The translations under genes and the position numbers were made by a program. The notes under the pieces were generated by a model, which ran no database searches, was not told the DNA's origin, and saw only the letters and a program-made list of their open reading frames with translations. Below, piece by piece: positions 53,132 to 63,107 of a DNA stretch of 64,000 bases. This DNA is from Persicaria tinctoria (lineage: Eukaryota; Streptophyta; Magnoliopsida; Caryophyllales; Polygonaceae), in the NCBI GenBank assembly GCA_037127255.1, contig JBANSL010000017.1, positions 71,052,857 through 71,116,856 on the forward strand, written 5' to 3'. How positions within the stretch are numbered: position 1 is the first letter of the stretch; each line of letters opens with the position of its first letter.

Positions 53132-53557
53132 GATTTAGAGAATAATTTATTTTTTTAAAATGTCACATATTTATAAAGTCTTTCTATTTTTTTTTTCCCT
53201 TTTGGGACAATGAAATGGGGAATATATTGAACAAAAAATATCTTAAAATTATCCAAAAACTAAAAAATTTTCAAAATGGAGAATCTGTTGAAGATGCTCT
53301 TACAAATTAACTATATATCGAGTTATTTTAGGGATAATTGTTGTATATATATTAGCATTTTCATGTGTTTGTGCTACATTTGCTTAACTTTAAAATTTGT
53401 AATAAATATTATGAACTTTTAATACGATTTCGATTTATGATGTACAAAAACTCACATATATGAAGGTAAATTATATGACATGTTACTCTATAACTCCTTA
53501 ACACAAGTGTAACTTTAAAATTTTAGTAATATTAGTTAAAATGTTAAAAGTTTATAA
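53132..53557. other. AT-rich spacer
   Basis: Nothing recognised. Confidence 0.4.
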
Positions 53558-54003
53558 AGTCGATAATATTTATCATACTTTTTTCTCATATTATTTTCAT
53601 ATTTCCACTCTAACAATCCCATCCATTTACACTAAAATTATTTTTAGAGCAAATTAAGTCACCTTACTTTTTACCATACGTTTCAAAAAGTTATTTTTAT
53701 TTATAATATATCAATTTCTTTTATTAATTTTTTTAATATACTTTTATACTAATTTAAACTCATCAACTATTTACAAGTCGATAATATTTATCACCCTTTT
53801 TTCTCATATTATTTTCATACTTCCACCCTAACAATCCAATCCATTTACACTAAGATTATTTTTGGAGCAAATTAAGTCACTTTACCTTTTTACCATGCGT
53901 TCAATTTTTTTTGTTATAATATATCTATTTATTTTATTTTATTTTTAATATACTTTTATACTAATTTAAACTTTATATATCAACTACTCCTATTTACAAG
54001 TCA
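53558..54003. repeat. Tandem duplication, ~220-bp unit
   Basis: AAGTCGATAATATTTATCA...CTCATATTATTTTCATA...AATCC(C/A)ATCCATTTACACTA is present at 53556 and again at 53776, with a third partial start (CAAGTCACCAAC) at about 53997. Diverged by a few percent plus small indels. Confidence 0.8.
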
Positions 54004-54488
54004 CCAACACTTCTCAATTTAATAAAAAGGAAAAAAATGTGAAAATTGTGTTTTTTGAAACAAAAACAAAAACAAAATAATTGAAAATTAGTTGGGTTTG
54101 TCTTTAGTGGAGGGGAGTTTAGGAGGATGGCCGGCAAGTGGGTGGCCTCTTGCGCTAACCATTTTGGAGTGTAGGAAGACAACAAAACGGAAAAAGGAGG
54201 GTTGTTTTGGAATTACATATGGAAACCTTTCAATCGTCCACCCAATCTGCAGACCTCACCGGCTACCAAACAACGCCAAAAGGTGTTTGATTTTGTCAGG
54301 TCTTGTTTGGTTTCGAGTTGTTGTGTGTGGGAATTCAACATTTTACCAGAACCCCCTCTCCTCCTTATTCCCTTCCACTGCAAATCCAGACAAGTATAAA
54401 GCTTTGGCCCTCTTTCTCACAAATTCCATATTCCTTTAAACGACAACAAATCGATCCAGACAAAATCGCCCCTCTTTAATTAATTCCT

Positions 54489-54497
54489 TTATATACC
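54489..54497 (+). promoter_or_regulatory. TATA box of the SCL3-like gene
   Basis: TTTATATACC followed by a CT-rich leader (CACCTCCAATTCTCTTACCC and CTCTCTCCCTCG at 54520-54552), typical of plant core promoters. The leader then runs about 700 bp to the ATG and contains at least one intron, ending at CTAACAG (55231). Confidence 0.5.
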
Positions 54498-55233
54498 AGC
54501 AACTGGGTTTCATCCCGTTTCACCTCCAATTCTCTTACCCTCTCTCCCTCGAGGAAGTAAAAAACCCCTAATTTTGCTTTCCTCTTGATTGTTCTTGGTG
54601 GGTTTTGTTTGAATTGCAAACCCCAGTTGAGAAATTTGTGGAATTTGTATTTGGGGGTATTTTGGTTTGACCCTGGTAATCCTCTGCCCTGTTCTGATTT
54701 CTTCTGTACTGCTATTTTTTGTTGTTATTGTTGATGATGATGATGATGATGTTGCTCTTGTTTGGTTTTGAAACTTGTGTTGATTGGGTGTGTGAGATCT
54801 ATTAAGTCTGCAAGTAATTAAGCTGTTTGGAGTGAGGTTTTTGCTTAGATTTTGATGCTTGATTTGCTTGAAGGAATTTACCAATTGGTGTTTATTTCTA
54901 TCCTCCTAAACTGACATCTTCAGAACTTGATAACTTGTTAGTGCATTATCTGTAGCTTGTTTACCAAATGGAACTGAAACTCAGTGCATCTTAGAACTTA
55001 GAGCAAGTTCAATTGTAGTGTAAGTTACCCTCTTATTGGACATATCTGTTATGAAGTGAATCAACAAGTTCAATTGTGTAAGATTTCCAGTTGGATTTGC
55101 TTGAATCCAAGTTCAATCCAAGGATTCAAATCCAAGTTCAAATTCATCTTTACTATGAAGGTTGAAGTGTATGATTTTTAGCAAGTGCATTTTATGACAG
55201 TTGTGTGTTTTCTTTGACAAATTCCTAACAGGA
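54498..55233 (+). other. Probable 5' UTR with intron of the SCL3-like gene
   Basis: The acceptor TTCCTAACAG|GA ends at 55231, two bases before the ATG. Candidate donors include CCTG|GTAATC near 54674. The donor cannot be fixed without transcript data. No upstream coding exon is seen. Confidence 0.45.
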
Positions 55234-56547
55234 ATGGTTCAGGACGAGCGATCATCATCTGTAACATCCTCAGATCTTCAACACTTCTCGCTGATGCCGC
55301 TCTCTCCAGGCATCGGACCGCCCTACCAATGGCTTCGGGCAATGAAGCCCGAAGAAAGAGGGCTGTGTTTAATACATCTCCTCCTGACCTGCACCAAGAA
55401 TGTGGCAGCTGGCAGCATCCAGAACTCGAACCTCGCCCTTGAATACATCTCTCACCTCGTGTCTCCTACAGGAGACGCGATGCAGAGGATTGCCACTTAC
55501 TTAACTGAAGCACTTGCCGATAGGACGCTTAAAGCCTTGCCCGGTTTGCACAAGGCTCTTAATGCAACCAAGACGCCCTCGTTAGCAGAAGAGCTCCTTG
55601 TCCGAAAGCTCTTCTTCGAGCATTGCCCGTTCTTGAAGATCTTGTATCTCGTCACGAATCAGGCCATCATTGAAGCCATGGAAGGCGAAAAGATGGTTCA
55701 TATCATCGACCTCCACGCGTGTGAGCCCGCTCAATGGATCAACCTCCTCCAGGCCTTCAGCCGTCAGCCAGGTGGGCCGCCCCATTTGCGAATCACCGGC
55801 ATTCACAGCAGCAAGGAGGCCTTAGATGTGATGGCTCTTCAGCTGAACCAAGAAGCCGAAAATCTCGACATTCCGTTTCAATTCATCCCTATGATTACCC
55901 AACTCGAGAGTCTCGATTTCGAGAGCTTGCGAGTTAAGACAGGCGAAGCCCTTGCAATAAGCTCGGTTTTCCAGCTGCACACTCTCCTCTCGCTCGACGA
56001 CAGCAGCCACAACACGACTCGAGCTCCAAGCCCCGAGTCAGCCTCCTCGTCGTCGCAGCACACTCCATCGAAACTCGGAGGCTTCATCTCCGCTCTACGA
56101 GGACTATCTCCGAAACTCATGGTGGTTTCGGAGCAGGAGGCGGACCATAACGGGTCATCCATGGTCGAGAGAACGATGGAGGCGATGCACTACTACGCAG
56201 CGCTCTTCGACTGCTTGGAGTCGAACACATCGAGGGAGTCGGTGGAGAGACGGATGATCGAGAAGATGCTTTTCGGGGCCCAAATCAAGGACATTGTCGC
56301 GTGTGAAGGGTCCGAGAGGAAGGAGAGGCACGAGAGGCTCGAGAAGTGGGTTCGTAGGCTCGGAATGGCGGGTTTCGGGAGGGCCATGTTGAGCCATGAG
56401 AGTGTGGTGTTGGGCATAAGGTTCTTGGAGAGTAGTAGCAGTTTGGATGGGTATAGGATAAAGGAAGAGGGTGGGTGTATCTTTATTTGTTGGCAAGAAA
56501 GGCCTCTATTTTCAGTGTCTTCATGGAGGTCTAGGTTGGTATTGTAA
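55234..56547 (+). CDS. SCL3: GRAS transcription regulator, SCARECROW-LIKE 3 type
   Basis: Single coding exon, 437 residues. A short N-terminus is followed at about residue 37 by MKPEERGLCLIHLLLTCTKN, the start of leucine-heptad I. MVHIIDLHACEPAQW (VHIID motif, about 154-168) follows, then PPHLRITGIH, FQLHTLLSLDD, a Ser-rich linker, LSPKLMVVSEQEADHNGSS (PFYRE region) and the C-terminal SAW region ending ICWQERPLFSVSSWR. Order and wording match SCL3, a nuclear GRAS co-regulator that in Arabidopsis promotes gibberellin responses and antagonises DELLA proteins in the root endodermis. The linker is shorter than in Arabidopsis. I start at 55234 because the in-frame extension upstream contains the splice acceptor. 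Confidence 0.93.
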   Translation: MVQDERSSSVTSSDLQHFSLMPLSPGIGPPYQWLRAMKPEERGLCLIHLLLTCTKNVAAGSIQNSNLALEYISHLVSPTGDAMQRIATYLTEALADRTLKALPGLHKALNATKTPSLAEELLVRKLFFEHCPFLKILYLVTNQAIIEAMEGEKMVHIIDLHACEPAQWINLLQAFSRQPGGPPHLRITGIHSSKEALDVMALQLNQEAENLDIPFQFIPMITQLESLDFESLRVKTGEALAISSVFQLHTLLSLDDSSHNTTRAPSPESASSSSQHTPSKLGGFISALRGLSPKLMVVSEQEADHNGSSMVERTMEAMHYYAALFDCLESNTSRESVERRMIEKMLFGAQIKDIVACEGSERKERHERLEKWVRRLGMAGFGRAMLSHESVVLGIRFLESSSSLDGYRIKEEGGCIFICWQERPLFSVSSWRSRLVL

Positions 56548-56574
56548 AATTTAATTGATCATTGATCATTAGTA

Positions 56575-56811
56575 CTACCTCCGTTCCGTAATACATGTCC
56601 CTTTGCTTTTAGACACGCTTTTTAATGAGCGAAAAACTCTATAAAATATTATTTTTTTCATTAATTTTTTTATATAATATGATACTTATTACTAATAAGT
56701 ATCATACTATATAAAAAAATTATTTAAAAAATAATATTTTATAGAGTTTTTCCCTTATTAAAAAGCGTGCCGAAAAGAAAAAGGACATGTATTATGGAAC
56801 GGAGGGAGTAG
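56575..56811. mobile_element. Stowaway MITE just after SCL3
   Basis: CTACCTCCGTTCCGTAATAC and the inverse of GGAACGGAGGGAGTAG form the ends, with TA on each side. The 237-bp element folds almost completely on itself. It begins 28 bp after the SCL3 stop and so is probably transcribed in the 3' UTR. Confidence 0.88.
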
Positions 56812-56813
56812 TA

Positions 56814-57693
56814 AACTATTATCAATATTAAACAAATAAATTTTCTAATATATGTAATTGGACATACATTATAAATTAGCTAGAGAGCTCTTTGAAATAT
56901 AGATTTTTACAAGATGGTTTTGTTACAAGTTGTATATGTTGATCTATAGGTAGTCCTTCTGTGTAAGAGTTTGGTGTAAATGTGTAATGCATTTTATAAA
57001 TGGATTGTCTAACCTAACCCAATGGCATAAACTTATGCTATTGAAAAAGATTCTCTAAATATTAATTATTTTAACCATTTTTTAAACGGATTTCTTAGGG
57101 TTTGTGGATTGAGATTTAGAAAATCTTTGATGATACTAATATGGTTTCTAGCACATAATATAGGTTAAAAAATATCGTTATATAAATTAGAATAATAGGT
57201 TGTCGAATTTTCAATTGATGTTATTTTTGCATGAAGTTACCTAATGTGTGTAATTTTTATTTTATTTTAATCTAGTTCAATCGGGCTCAATCGCCTTATA
57301 TCTGGACCGAATACGATATGGCACATAAGGGGTTGCCCTCTTGCCCACACCTTTTGTGTATATTTCATTGTTAACAATAATGAGAGCTTTCTTATAGTTA
57401 TTATAGCTTAAACTTTAGAGCGAGAATTGCATCCTTTTTAAAAAAAAGAAGATAATTCATTCCGAATGTAGCATTCGGGTGGATTACTTTCGATTAGTTT
57501 ATTTTGAGTCGAGATTGTGATCGGTTTGTATTATTATAGGTTATATAATCGTTTAAGTTGAGCTTGCTCGAGTTATTTTAAATTGGATACAGGCTTATTT
57601 TTTTATGTGAAGTTTAAAATTGATATTCCTTTATGTTGGAGGAGGGACAAGTTTGGAGAAACACATTGATATGCTATACTTTTTTTTGAAAAG
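56814..57693. other. Intergenic DNA, nothing recognised
   Basis: AT-rich. Includes the probable end of the SCL3 transcript but no clear poly(A) signal that I can fix. Confidence 0.45.
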
Positions 57694-57953
57694 AAAATCA
57701 TTTGCCCCAATCGGGGTGGCTCAGTGGTAAGAAGCAAGGGGAGGGGTAAGGAGGTCCCGGATTTGATCCCTGCCTCCGTCTCTTTCCTTGGGTGAAAATT
57801 CAAGGTTTACCTTGCTCCCTATCACTGGGTCGAGCCGGTCGGCGCAAGCCAGGTTTACCTGGTACGTGGCTCTTGCCGGCTGGATCACGTGCTCGGGGTT
57901 TGCCACTGAAGGTGGGTTCCTCGACGTCAAAAAAAAAAAAAAAAAATCATTTG
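57694..57953 (+). mobile_element. tRNA-derived SINE with poly(A) and target duplication
   Basis: Body 57705-57946. The A box is GTGGCTCAGTGGTA (57716-57729). The B box GGATTTGATCCC (about 57759-57770) lies about 30 bp downstream. The body is pyrimidine-rich and GC-rich and ends CCTCGACGTC followed by an 18-A tail. The 11-bp repeat AAAATCATTTG flanks it (57694-57704, 57943-57953). Au-like SINEs begin similarly, but family assignment needs a database. Confidence 0.9.
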
Positions 57954-58034
57954 AGTTCCTAGACAAAGTGGGGATATCAAGAGAAAACTATTAGAAAAAG
58001 TCTCAATTTTTTTAATTTCATCCTCCCTCTTGGA

Positions 58035-58890
58035 TCAGGCTTCATCTTCATCATCTTCTTTCTTAGACTCATTCATATTATATTTGAATTCTTCCTCAAA
58101 AGACGAGAAAGATGAACGCAACTCGGATTCAAGAGCTGGCAAAAGCCCGAGCTTCTCTACTGTTTGAGGATAACGCTTCAGTAACTAACTCATATGCCTC
58201 TGTCTTGGCCTCACTTCAACAAGGAAGTCAAAAGCTCACCATGAACAATGTCAAGAATGGGCCAAAAGATTTTTTTTATAGCCACAATAGCAAGAGAGGA
58301 AATCACCTACACCCCATTGTACACCCTTAGGTGCAACACTAAATTATTTTACCTATAAATTAACAATAAAAAAATTCTAAAAATTATATTTAGGTTATAT
58401 ATTTAGAATCTTATATATTAGTATATTTTTATTGTGAAAACATATATTTTAAAAATTATAATAATTAATATTCAAAATAATAACTCTTTTCATTTATATT
58501 AATTTTTAAAATATCAATTTTCACAATTTTTTTTATAAATGTTTAAGATTATATGTACACAACCTTCATATAATTTTTAGAATTTTTATTATTATTGAAA
58601 TATAACATAAATAATTAAGTGGTGTACACAAGGGTACACCTTGAGTTGCATTCGATCCCATCCCCAATAACAATGTCAATCTTGAAAATCAAAATCACAA
58701 AGTGGAGATATACAATAGCAGCTCTTGGGACTCTAAGGAAACGTGGTTAGCGTAATGGTGGAGGTGTGTCTATCATCCTCAAATAACCTCAATCATACGT
58801 CAAAAATGTCTATTGTGGAACTTTTGAAGTTGTGCTTGGTAGGCTAGCAATCCGATAATTTTATGATACAATAAGAATGTTCGGAGTGAT
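58035..58890 (-). pseudogene. Unknown acidic-tailed protein family, remnant A
   Basis: Read on minus, it contains a degenerate version of the same protein as copies B, C and D, including an acidic tail like FEEEFKYNMNES with DEDEA before a stop near 58040. It is interrupted by an AT-rich insert (about 58300-58655) with GTACACCC-type inverted ends. Function unknown. Confidence 0.5.
58300..58655. mobile_element. Small AT-rich insert in remnant A
   Basis: ACACCCTTAGGTGCAAC at the left and GTACACAAGGGTACACC...GTTGCAT at the right are roughly inverse. The interior is very AT-rich. It interrupts the alignment between remnants A and B. Probably a MITE; ends are not exactly fixed. Confidence 0.4.
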
Positions 58891-59109
58891 TTATAAGTTA
58901 TTGAAGACCTACCCATATCATAAGAGCTCTTTCTTTTCAAACTCCAAGTGAGAATAACGGACTTGATATACTAGGCGGCATAAGCTGATGCCTCATATGT
59001 TTGGCCGCTTGTCAGGGATGAGAGAAACGAATTTGAGGTTGCTTGGAACCGTGCAAACGAAACATGACCAAACAAACTCGCTTCGTTTGAACGGTTCCAA
59101 GCAGTTGCA

Positions 59110-59540
59110 AGCTCGCTTCTCACATCCTTGAGAAGCCACCAAACCTATGACAATATTTCCTTTCCCCGTCTTTCTCGTCGGATAAGCAGTTTTATGACAG
59201 AATATTGTAGAGTTGCAGCGCTGCTACCCCACCAAGAAGAGCTTCGAAAGTTCCACAATGGAACTTTTCAGCTTATAATTGATGGCTATCTGAAGATGAT
59301 AAAATCACCGCCATTGCTATGCATACCACGTCTCCTCAGAGTCCTTAGAGCTGTCATGGTGTATGTCTGGTTTGTTTTTCTGATTTTTAAGGTTGGAGCT
59401 GTTTTTATGTCTATGACTAATGAGGCTAGAAGAATATTCTCCATGGTGAGCTGTTTGACTTCCTTATTGAAATAAGGCCGGTTATTGGAGCGCTATCCCG
59501 ATGCAGCTGAGGAGCTTGAACCCGAGGTACGGTCATTCTC
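59110..59540 (+). pseudogene. Unknown acidic-tailed protein family, remnant C
   Basis: Plus strand frame: RSHQTYDNISFPRLSRRISS, then FMTEYCRVAALLPHQEEL, FHNGTFQLIIDGYLKMIKSP and FVFLIFKVGAVFMSMTNEAR. Frameshift near 59445-59475, then ERYPDAAEELEPEV in another frame. The hydrophobic stretch around VYVWFVFLIFKVGAVF could be membrane-associated or a buried helix. No start codon. I do not recognise the family. Confidence 0.5.
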
Positions 59541-59699
59541 AAATAACCTCAATGAGACGTCGAAACATGTCAATTGTGGAACTCTTGAAGTTGAGTTTGG
59601 TAGGCTAGCAACCCTATAACTTTATGATACAATAAGAATGTTCGGAGTGATCTATTGCACATTGAAATACTTGGGAGGATCATGCTTCATCATCTGACT

Positions 59700-60180
59700 C
59701 GGGGTCCATGTCATAGTGGTACTCTTCCTCCTCAAAAGGAGGCGAGGGGATGGCTACGGCTCGGGGTCAAGCTTCTGAGCTAAACTGGGATAGCGCTGAA
59801 CTAGCCAACTAGTGGACCTAGTTCTTAGCCTGACTTCAAGAAGGAAGTCGAAGAGCTCACACCGGACACTGTGAAGAAAGGGCCTGAATATCCTTCCAGC
59901 CTCAACAGACACTTCAGTCATGGACGAGAAAACAAACTCAGCCTTAAAAATCAAAGAGACAAACCAACCATACTCAACGGCTAGTCTAGGGACCCTGAGG
60001 CGTCGTGGTCGGCGTAGCTGTGGCGGCTCGTTTATCATCATCAGATACGCATCAAGGATAAGATAGAAAGTACGTTCCATCGTGGAACCCTTGAAGCTCC
60101 TCCTGGTGAGCTGCCAGCTCTGACACTCTAAGATACTCCGTCCTAAAACGGCCTAGCCGACGTTTAAGACGGCGAAAGCA
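59700..60180 (-). pseudogene. Unknown acidic-tailed protein family, remnant B
   Basis: Minus-strand frame 60080-59754: FYLILDAYLMMINEPPQLRR, VEYGWFVSLIFKAEFVFSSM, RIFRPFLHSVRCELFDFLLE and QRYPSLAQKLDPEP. A continuation in another frame reads FEEEEYHYDMDPESDDEA before a stop. This is the same layout as copy D. It lies between C and D in the opposite orientation. Confidence 0.5.
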
Positions 60181-60964
60181 AGGTTCGTCATACGTTTGCT
60201 TGCTTCTCAAGCATTTGAGAAGCGAGTATGCAACATATTAGAACCGTTGAAACAGAGTAGGATCAACCATGATTATCTTCTGAAACAAAGTAAACACCTT
60301 GTCAAACAGATAAGTTTTAAGCATAAACTAAGGGCTGCAAATAGGTTTAGTTTGCTGCAAACATTAAAAACCTTATCAAACAGATAGGTTTAGTTTGCTG
60401 CAACTCATTTACTCATATGCTCATTTTCTTTAAACTGAGCATATGAGTTGCTTAAGTGCTTAACTCCTCCTATTTTCCCTATTTAATTCATGTCCAACAT
60501 CAATTGTAAGCAGTCTTTGTTTAATCAATCACATTCAGTGTCAAAAGTGGGAGTTTTCTGCACAATTCCTCTCGATTTTCCTAGGTGTGAGAAGTGGTTT
60601 GCACAATTCCTCTCGGTTTTCCTAGGTGTGAGAAGTGGTTTCTATCACTCATTTTCCTAGGTGTAATGGTGGCAACATGTGTATCATCCTCAAATAGCCC
60701 TCAATTAGATGTCGAAAATGTCCATTGCTGAACTCTTGAAGTTGTGCCCGATATGATAGCAACCATATAACTTTATGATACAATAGAGATGTACGGAGTG
60801 ATTTATAAGTGATTCAAAACCTACTCATATCACAAGGGCTATTCTTTTTTCAGGATCCAAGTGAGGACAACGGACTTGATAGGCTAGGTGGCATGGGTTG
60901 ATGCATTGTATGTTTGGTGGCTTATCAAGAATGAGAGAAGCGAATTTGAGGTCACTTGGAACTC

Positions 60965-61549
60965 ATGCAAACGAAACATGACCAAGTAAACTCGCTTCTC
61001 ACATTTCTGAGAAGCCACCAAACCTATGACGCTCTCTTCTTTCACTGTATTTCTCGTCGGTTAGGCAGTTTTAAGACGGAATATCTTAGAGTTGCAACGC
61101 TGCTAGCCCACCAGGAAGACCTTCAAGAGTTACACAATGGAAATTATCGGCTTATGATTGATCACTATCTGAGGTTGATACATGCGCCGCCACCGCTATG
61201 CCTACCACGTCTCGTCAAAGGCCCTAGAGCTGCCATAGTGTATGCCCGGTTTGTTTTTCTAATTTTCAAGGCTGGAGTTGTTTTCATGTCTATGACTGGT
61301 AAGGCTAGAAGAATCTTTTGTCCCTTTCTTGACGGTGTCCATGGTGATTTTTTCGACTTCCTTATTTAAATAAGGCGAGGATATAGGTACACCCGCTGGT
61401 TATTGGAGCCCTATCCCGATGCAATTGAGGAGCTTGAACCCGAGGTACGGTCATCTTCCTCATCTTCTTCTGAGAAAGACTTCCGCTATGATATGGATGA
61501 GTCTGATGAAGATGAAGCCTGCTCCAAGTCTTTCAATGTGCAGTTGTAA
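60965..61549 (+). pseudogene. Unknown acidic-tailed protein family, copy D (one stop)
   Basis: Frame from ATG 60965: MQTKHDQVNSLLTFLRSHQT, ISRRLGSFKTEYLRV, LHNGNYRLMIDHYLRLIHAP, FVFLIFKAGVVFMSM, ARRIFCPFLDGVHGDFFDFL. A TAA at 61367-61369 (GAA in remnant C) is followed in the same frame by YPDAIEELEPEV, a Ser run and the acidic tail DMDESDEDEACSKSF to the stop at 61547-61549. Without that stop the product would be about 194 residues. This is the best-preserved member. Function unknown. Confidence 0.55.
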
Positions 61550-62217
61550 ACATTAGGAGTAACAACTGCATTAGATCCCTCCTAGACGTTGGGTTGCAAA
61601 AATAGTCTTTTTAGCAAGGATATTGTATAACTTGACTATTGTGATTGACATCTAATGAATAGGCGTTAATGAAGTCTTTTGAAATTAAAGTCTTATGAAA
61701 ACCTATCAATTACAGAGTTACGGGAAACAAAAGCACTCGATGTTGTATGATACTAAATTAAAGTAAAACTATAAATATCAGTTGAATTTCCTATTTACAT
61801 GCAACATATACAACATCAAGTGCTTTAATTTAGTATACAACGTCAAATTAAGCTAGATTAGGGGAGGACTGAGGAGTGCATGGAGCACATAAGTTGTAGC
61901 CAGGATCCAAACAATTCATCCTTGTGAAGAAGTTGAGAAATGTGAAGGAAGTGTTAAAAGTGTGGGACTAGGTTTCATTCTTGGGACTTCATAATCAAAT
62001 TAAGCTAGATTAGGTGAGGCTTTATGAAATCCAGTTCTAAACAGACTATTTGTGGACATTAGAAGATGAGGCTGAAAATAAGTTGAGAGTCTATATGGCA
62101 AGGTTGATATGCCAAGCTCCACTAGATTGAAATGGAGGACGAACACCTGTCTCCCCACTATGTTCTAAGTGTAAAAGAAAGAAGGATGAGAAATGTCATT
62201 GCAACCAAAACTAATGA
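61550..62217. other. Intergenic DNA, nothing recognised
   Basis: No coding or repeat feature supported. Short inverse words (AACATCAAGTGCTTTAATTTAG near 61811 and CTAAATTAAAG near 61753) hint at a small hairpin. Confidence 0.35.
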
Positions 62218-63107
62218 TCAAATGACACTCTCAAACTCTTCATCAGGCACACAATGTCGGAAGATGTGATCACTCTCTTGCTTGAACATATAGGAATCGT
62301 CCCAATAGTATTGTTTGACATCATACAAGAACTTATTTTTAGCATATGACGTTATACCCGAAAGGATCTCTCCACCTACAAGATAGTTAGTGAAATCCGC
62401 GTACCAAGGGAATTCCGATCCACATATGGTATTCAAAAAGTCACAACAAGTAAGAAATCGGGGAGATACCGGGTCGGTATGAATCGTATTGGGTCGGTAT
62501 GGAATGGTTATTGCAATAGAAGAGGGCTCTGCCACTTCTCGTCTTTCGTTCGCAAGGAGGGTCTCATCCGAACGAGATTCGTGGATGGGAGTGAGCTCAT
62601 TAGACCTTGTGATGTGATTGACAGGGAGCCTAGAGAGGTGGTTTGCGATCAGATTTTCCTCTCCTTTCTTGCCCTTAAGCTCTACATCAAATTCTTGCAA
62701 CAAGATAATCCACCGGAGGAGACAAGACTTTGCATCCTTCTTCACCATCGGGTATCTAATCATTGTGCGGTCAGTGAAGACTATCACCTTGGATCCCACG
62801 AGATATGTGAGAATTTTCTCAAACGCATATACAATTGCCAAGAACTTCTTCTTAATGGTTGTGTAATTTGCTCGAGCTGCATCTAACTAGCATATTATAT
62901 GGCATGGAGCTTCTTATAGACGCTAGCATCGCACATAATCTCAAACGGGAGCTTCCAATTAGGTGATTGCATGATGGGATCAGATATGAGCATCGTCCTC
63001 AACCTGTTAAAAGCTTCAAGACATTCCAAAGAAAACTCAAACGCCACATCTTTTATGAGTATGTTAGTCAATGGTTTGACAATCTTTGAAAAGTCCTTAA
63101 TAAATAG
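62218..63107 (-). mobile_element. pol: Ty3/Gypsy pol fragment (RT end and RNase H)
   Basis: On minus: DFSKIVKPLTNILIKDVAFE, a stop or frame break near 62885, then MAIVYAFEKILTYLVGSKVI, FTDRTMIRYPMVKKDAKSCL, LRWIILLQEFDVELKGKKGE, NLIANHLSRL and FPWYADFTNYLVGGEI. This is the RNase H and connection region of a Gypsy element. The PWYADFTNYLV text is typical of Athila/Tat relatives. No LTRs, integrase catalytic core or gag. Its right end is cut by the inverted-repeat element. Confidence 0.8.
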
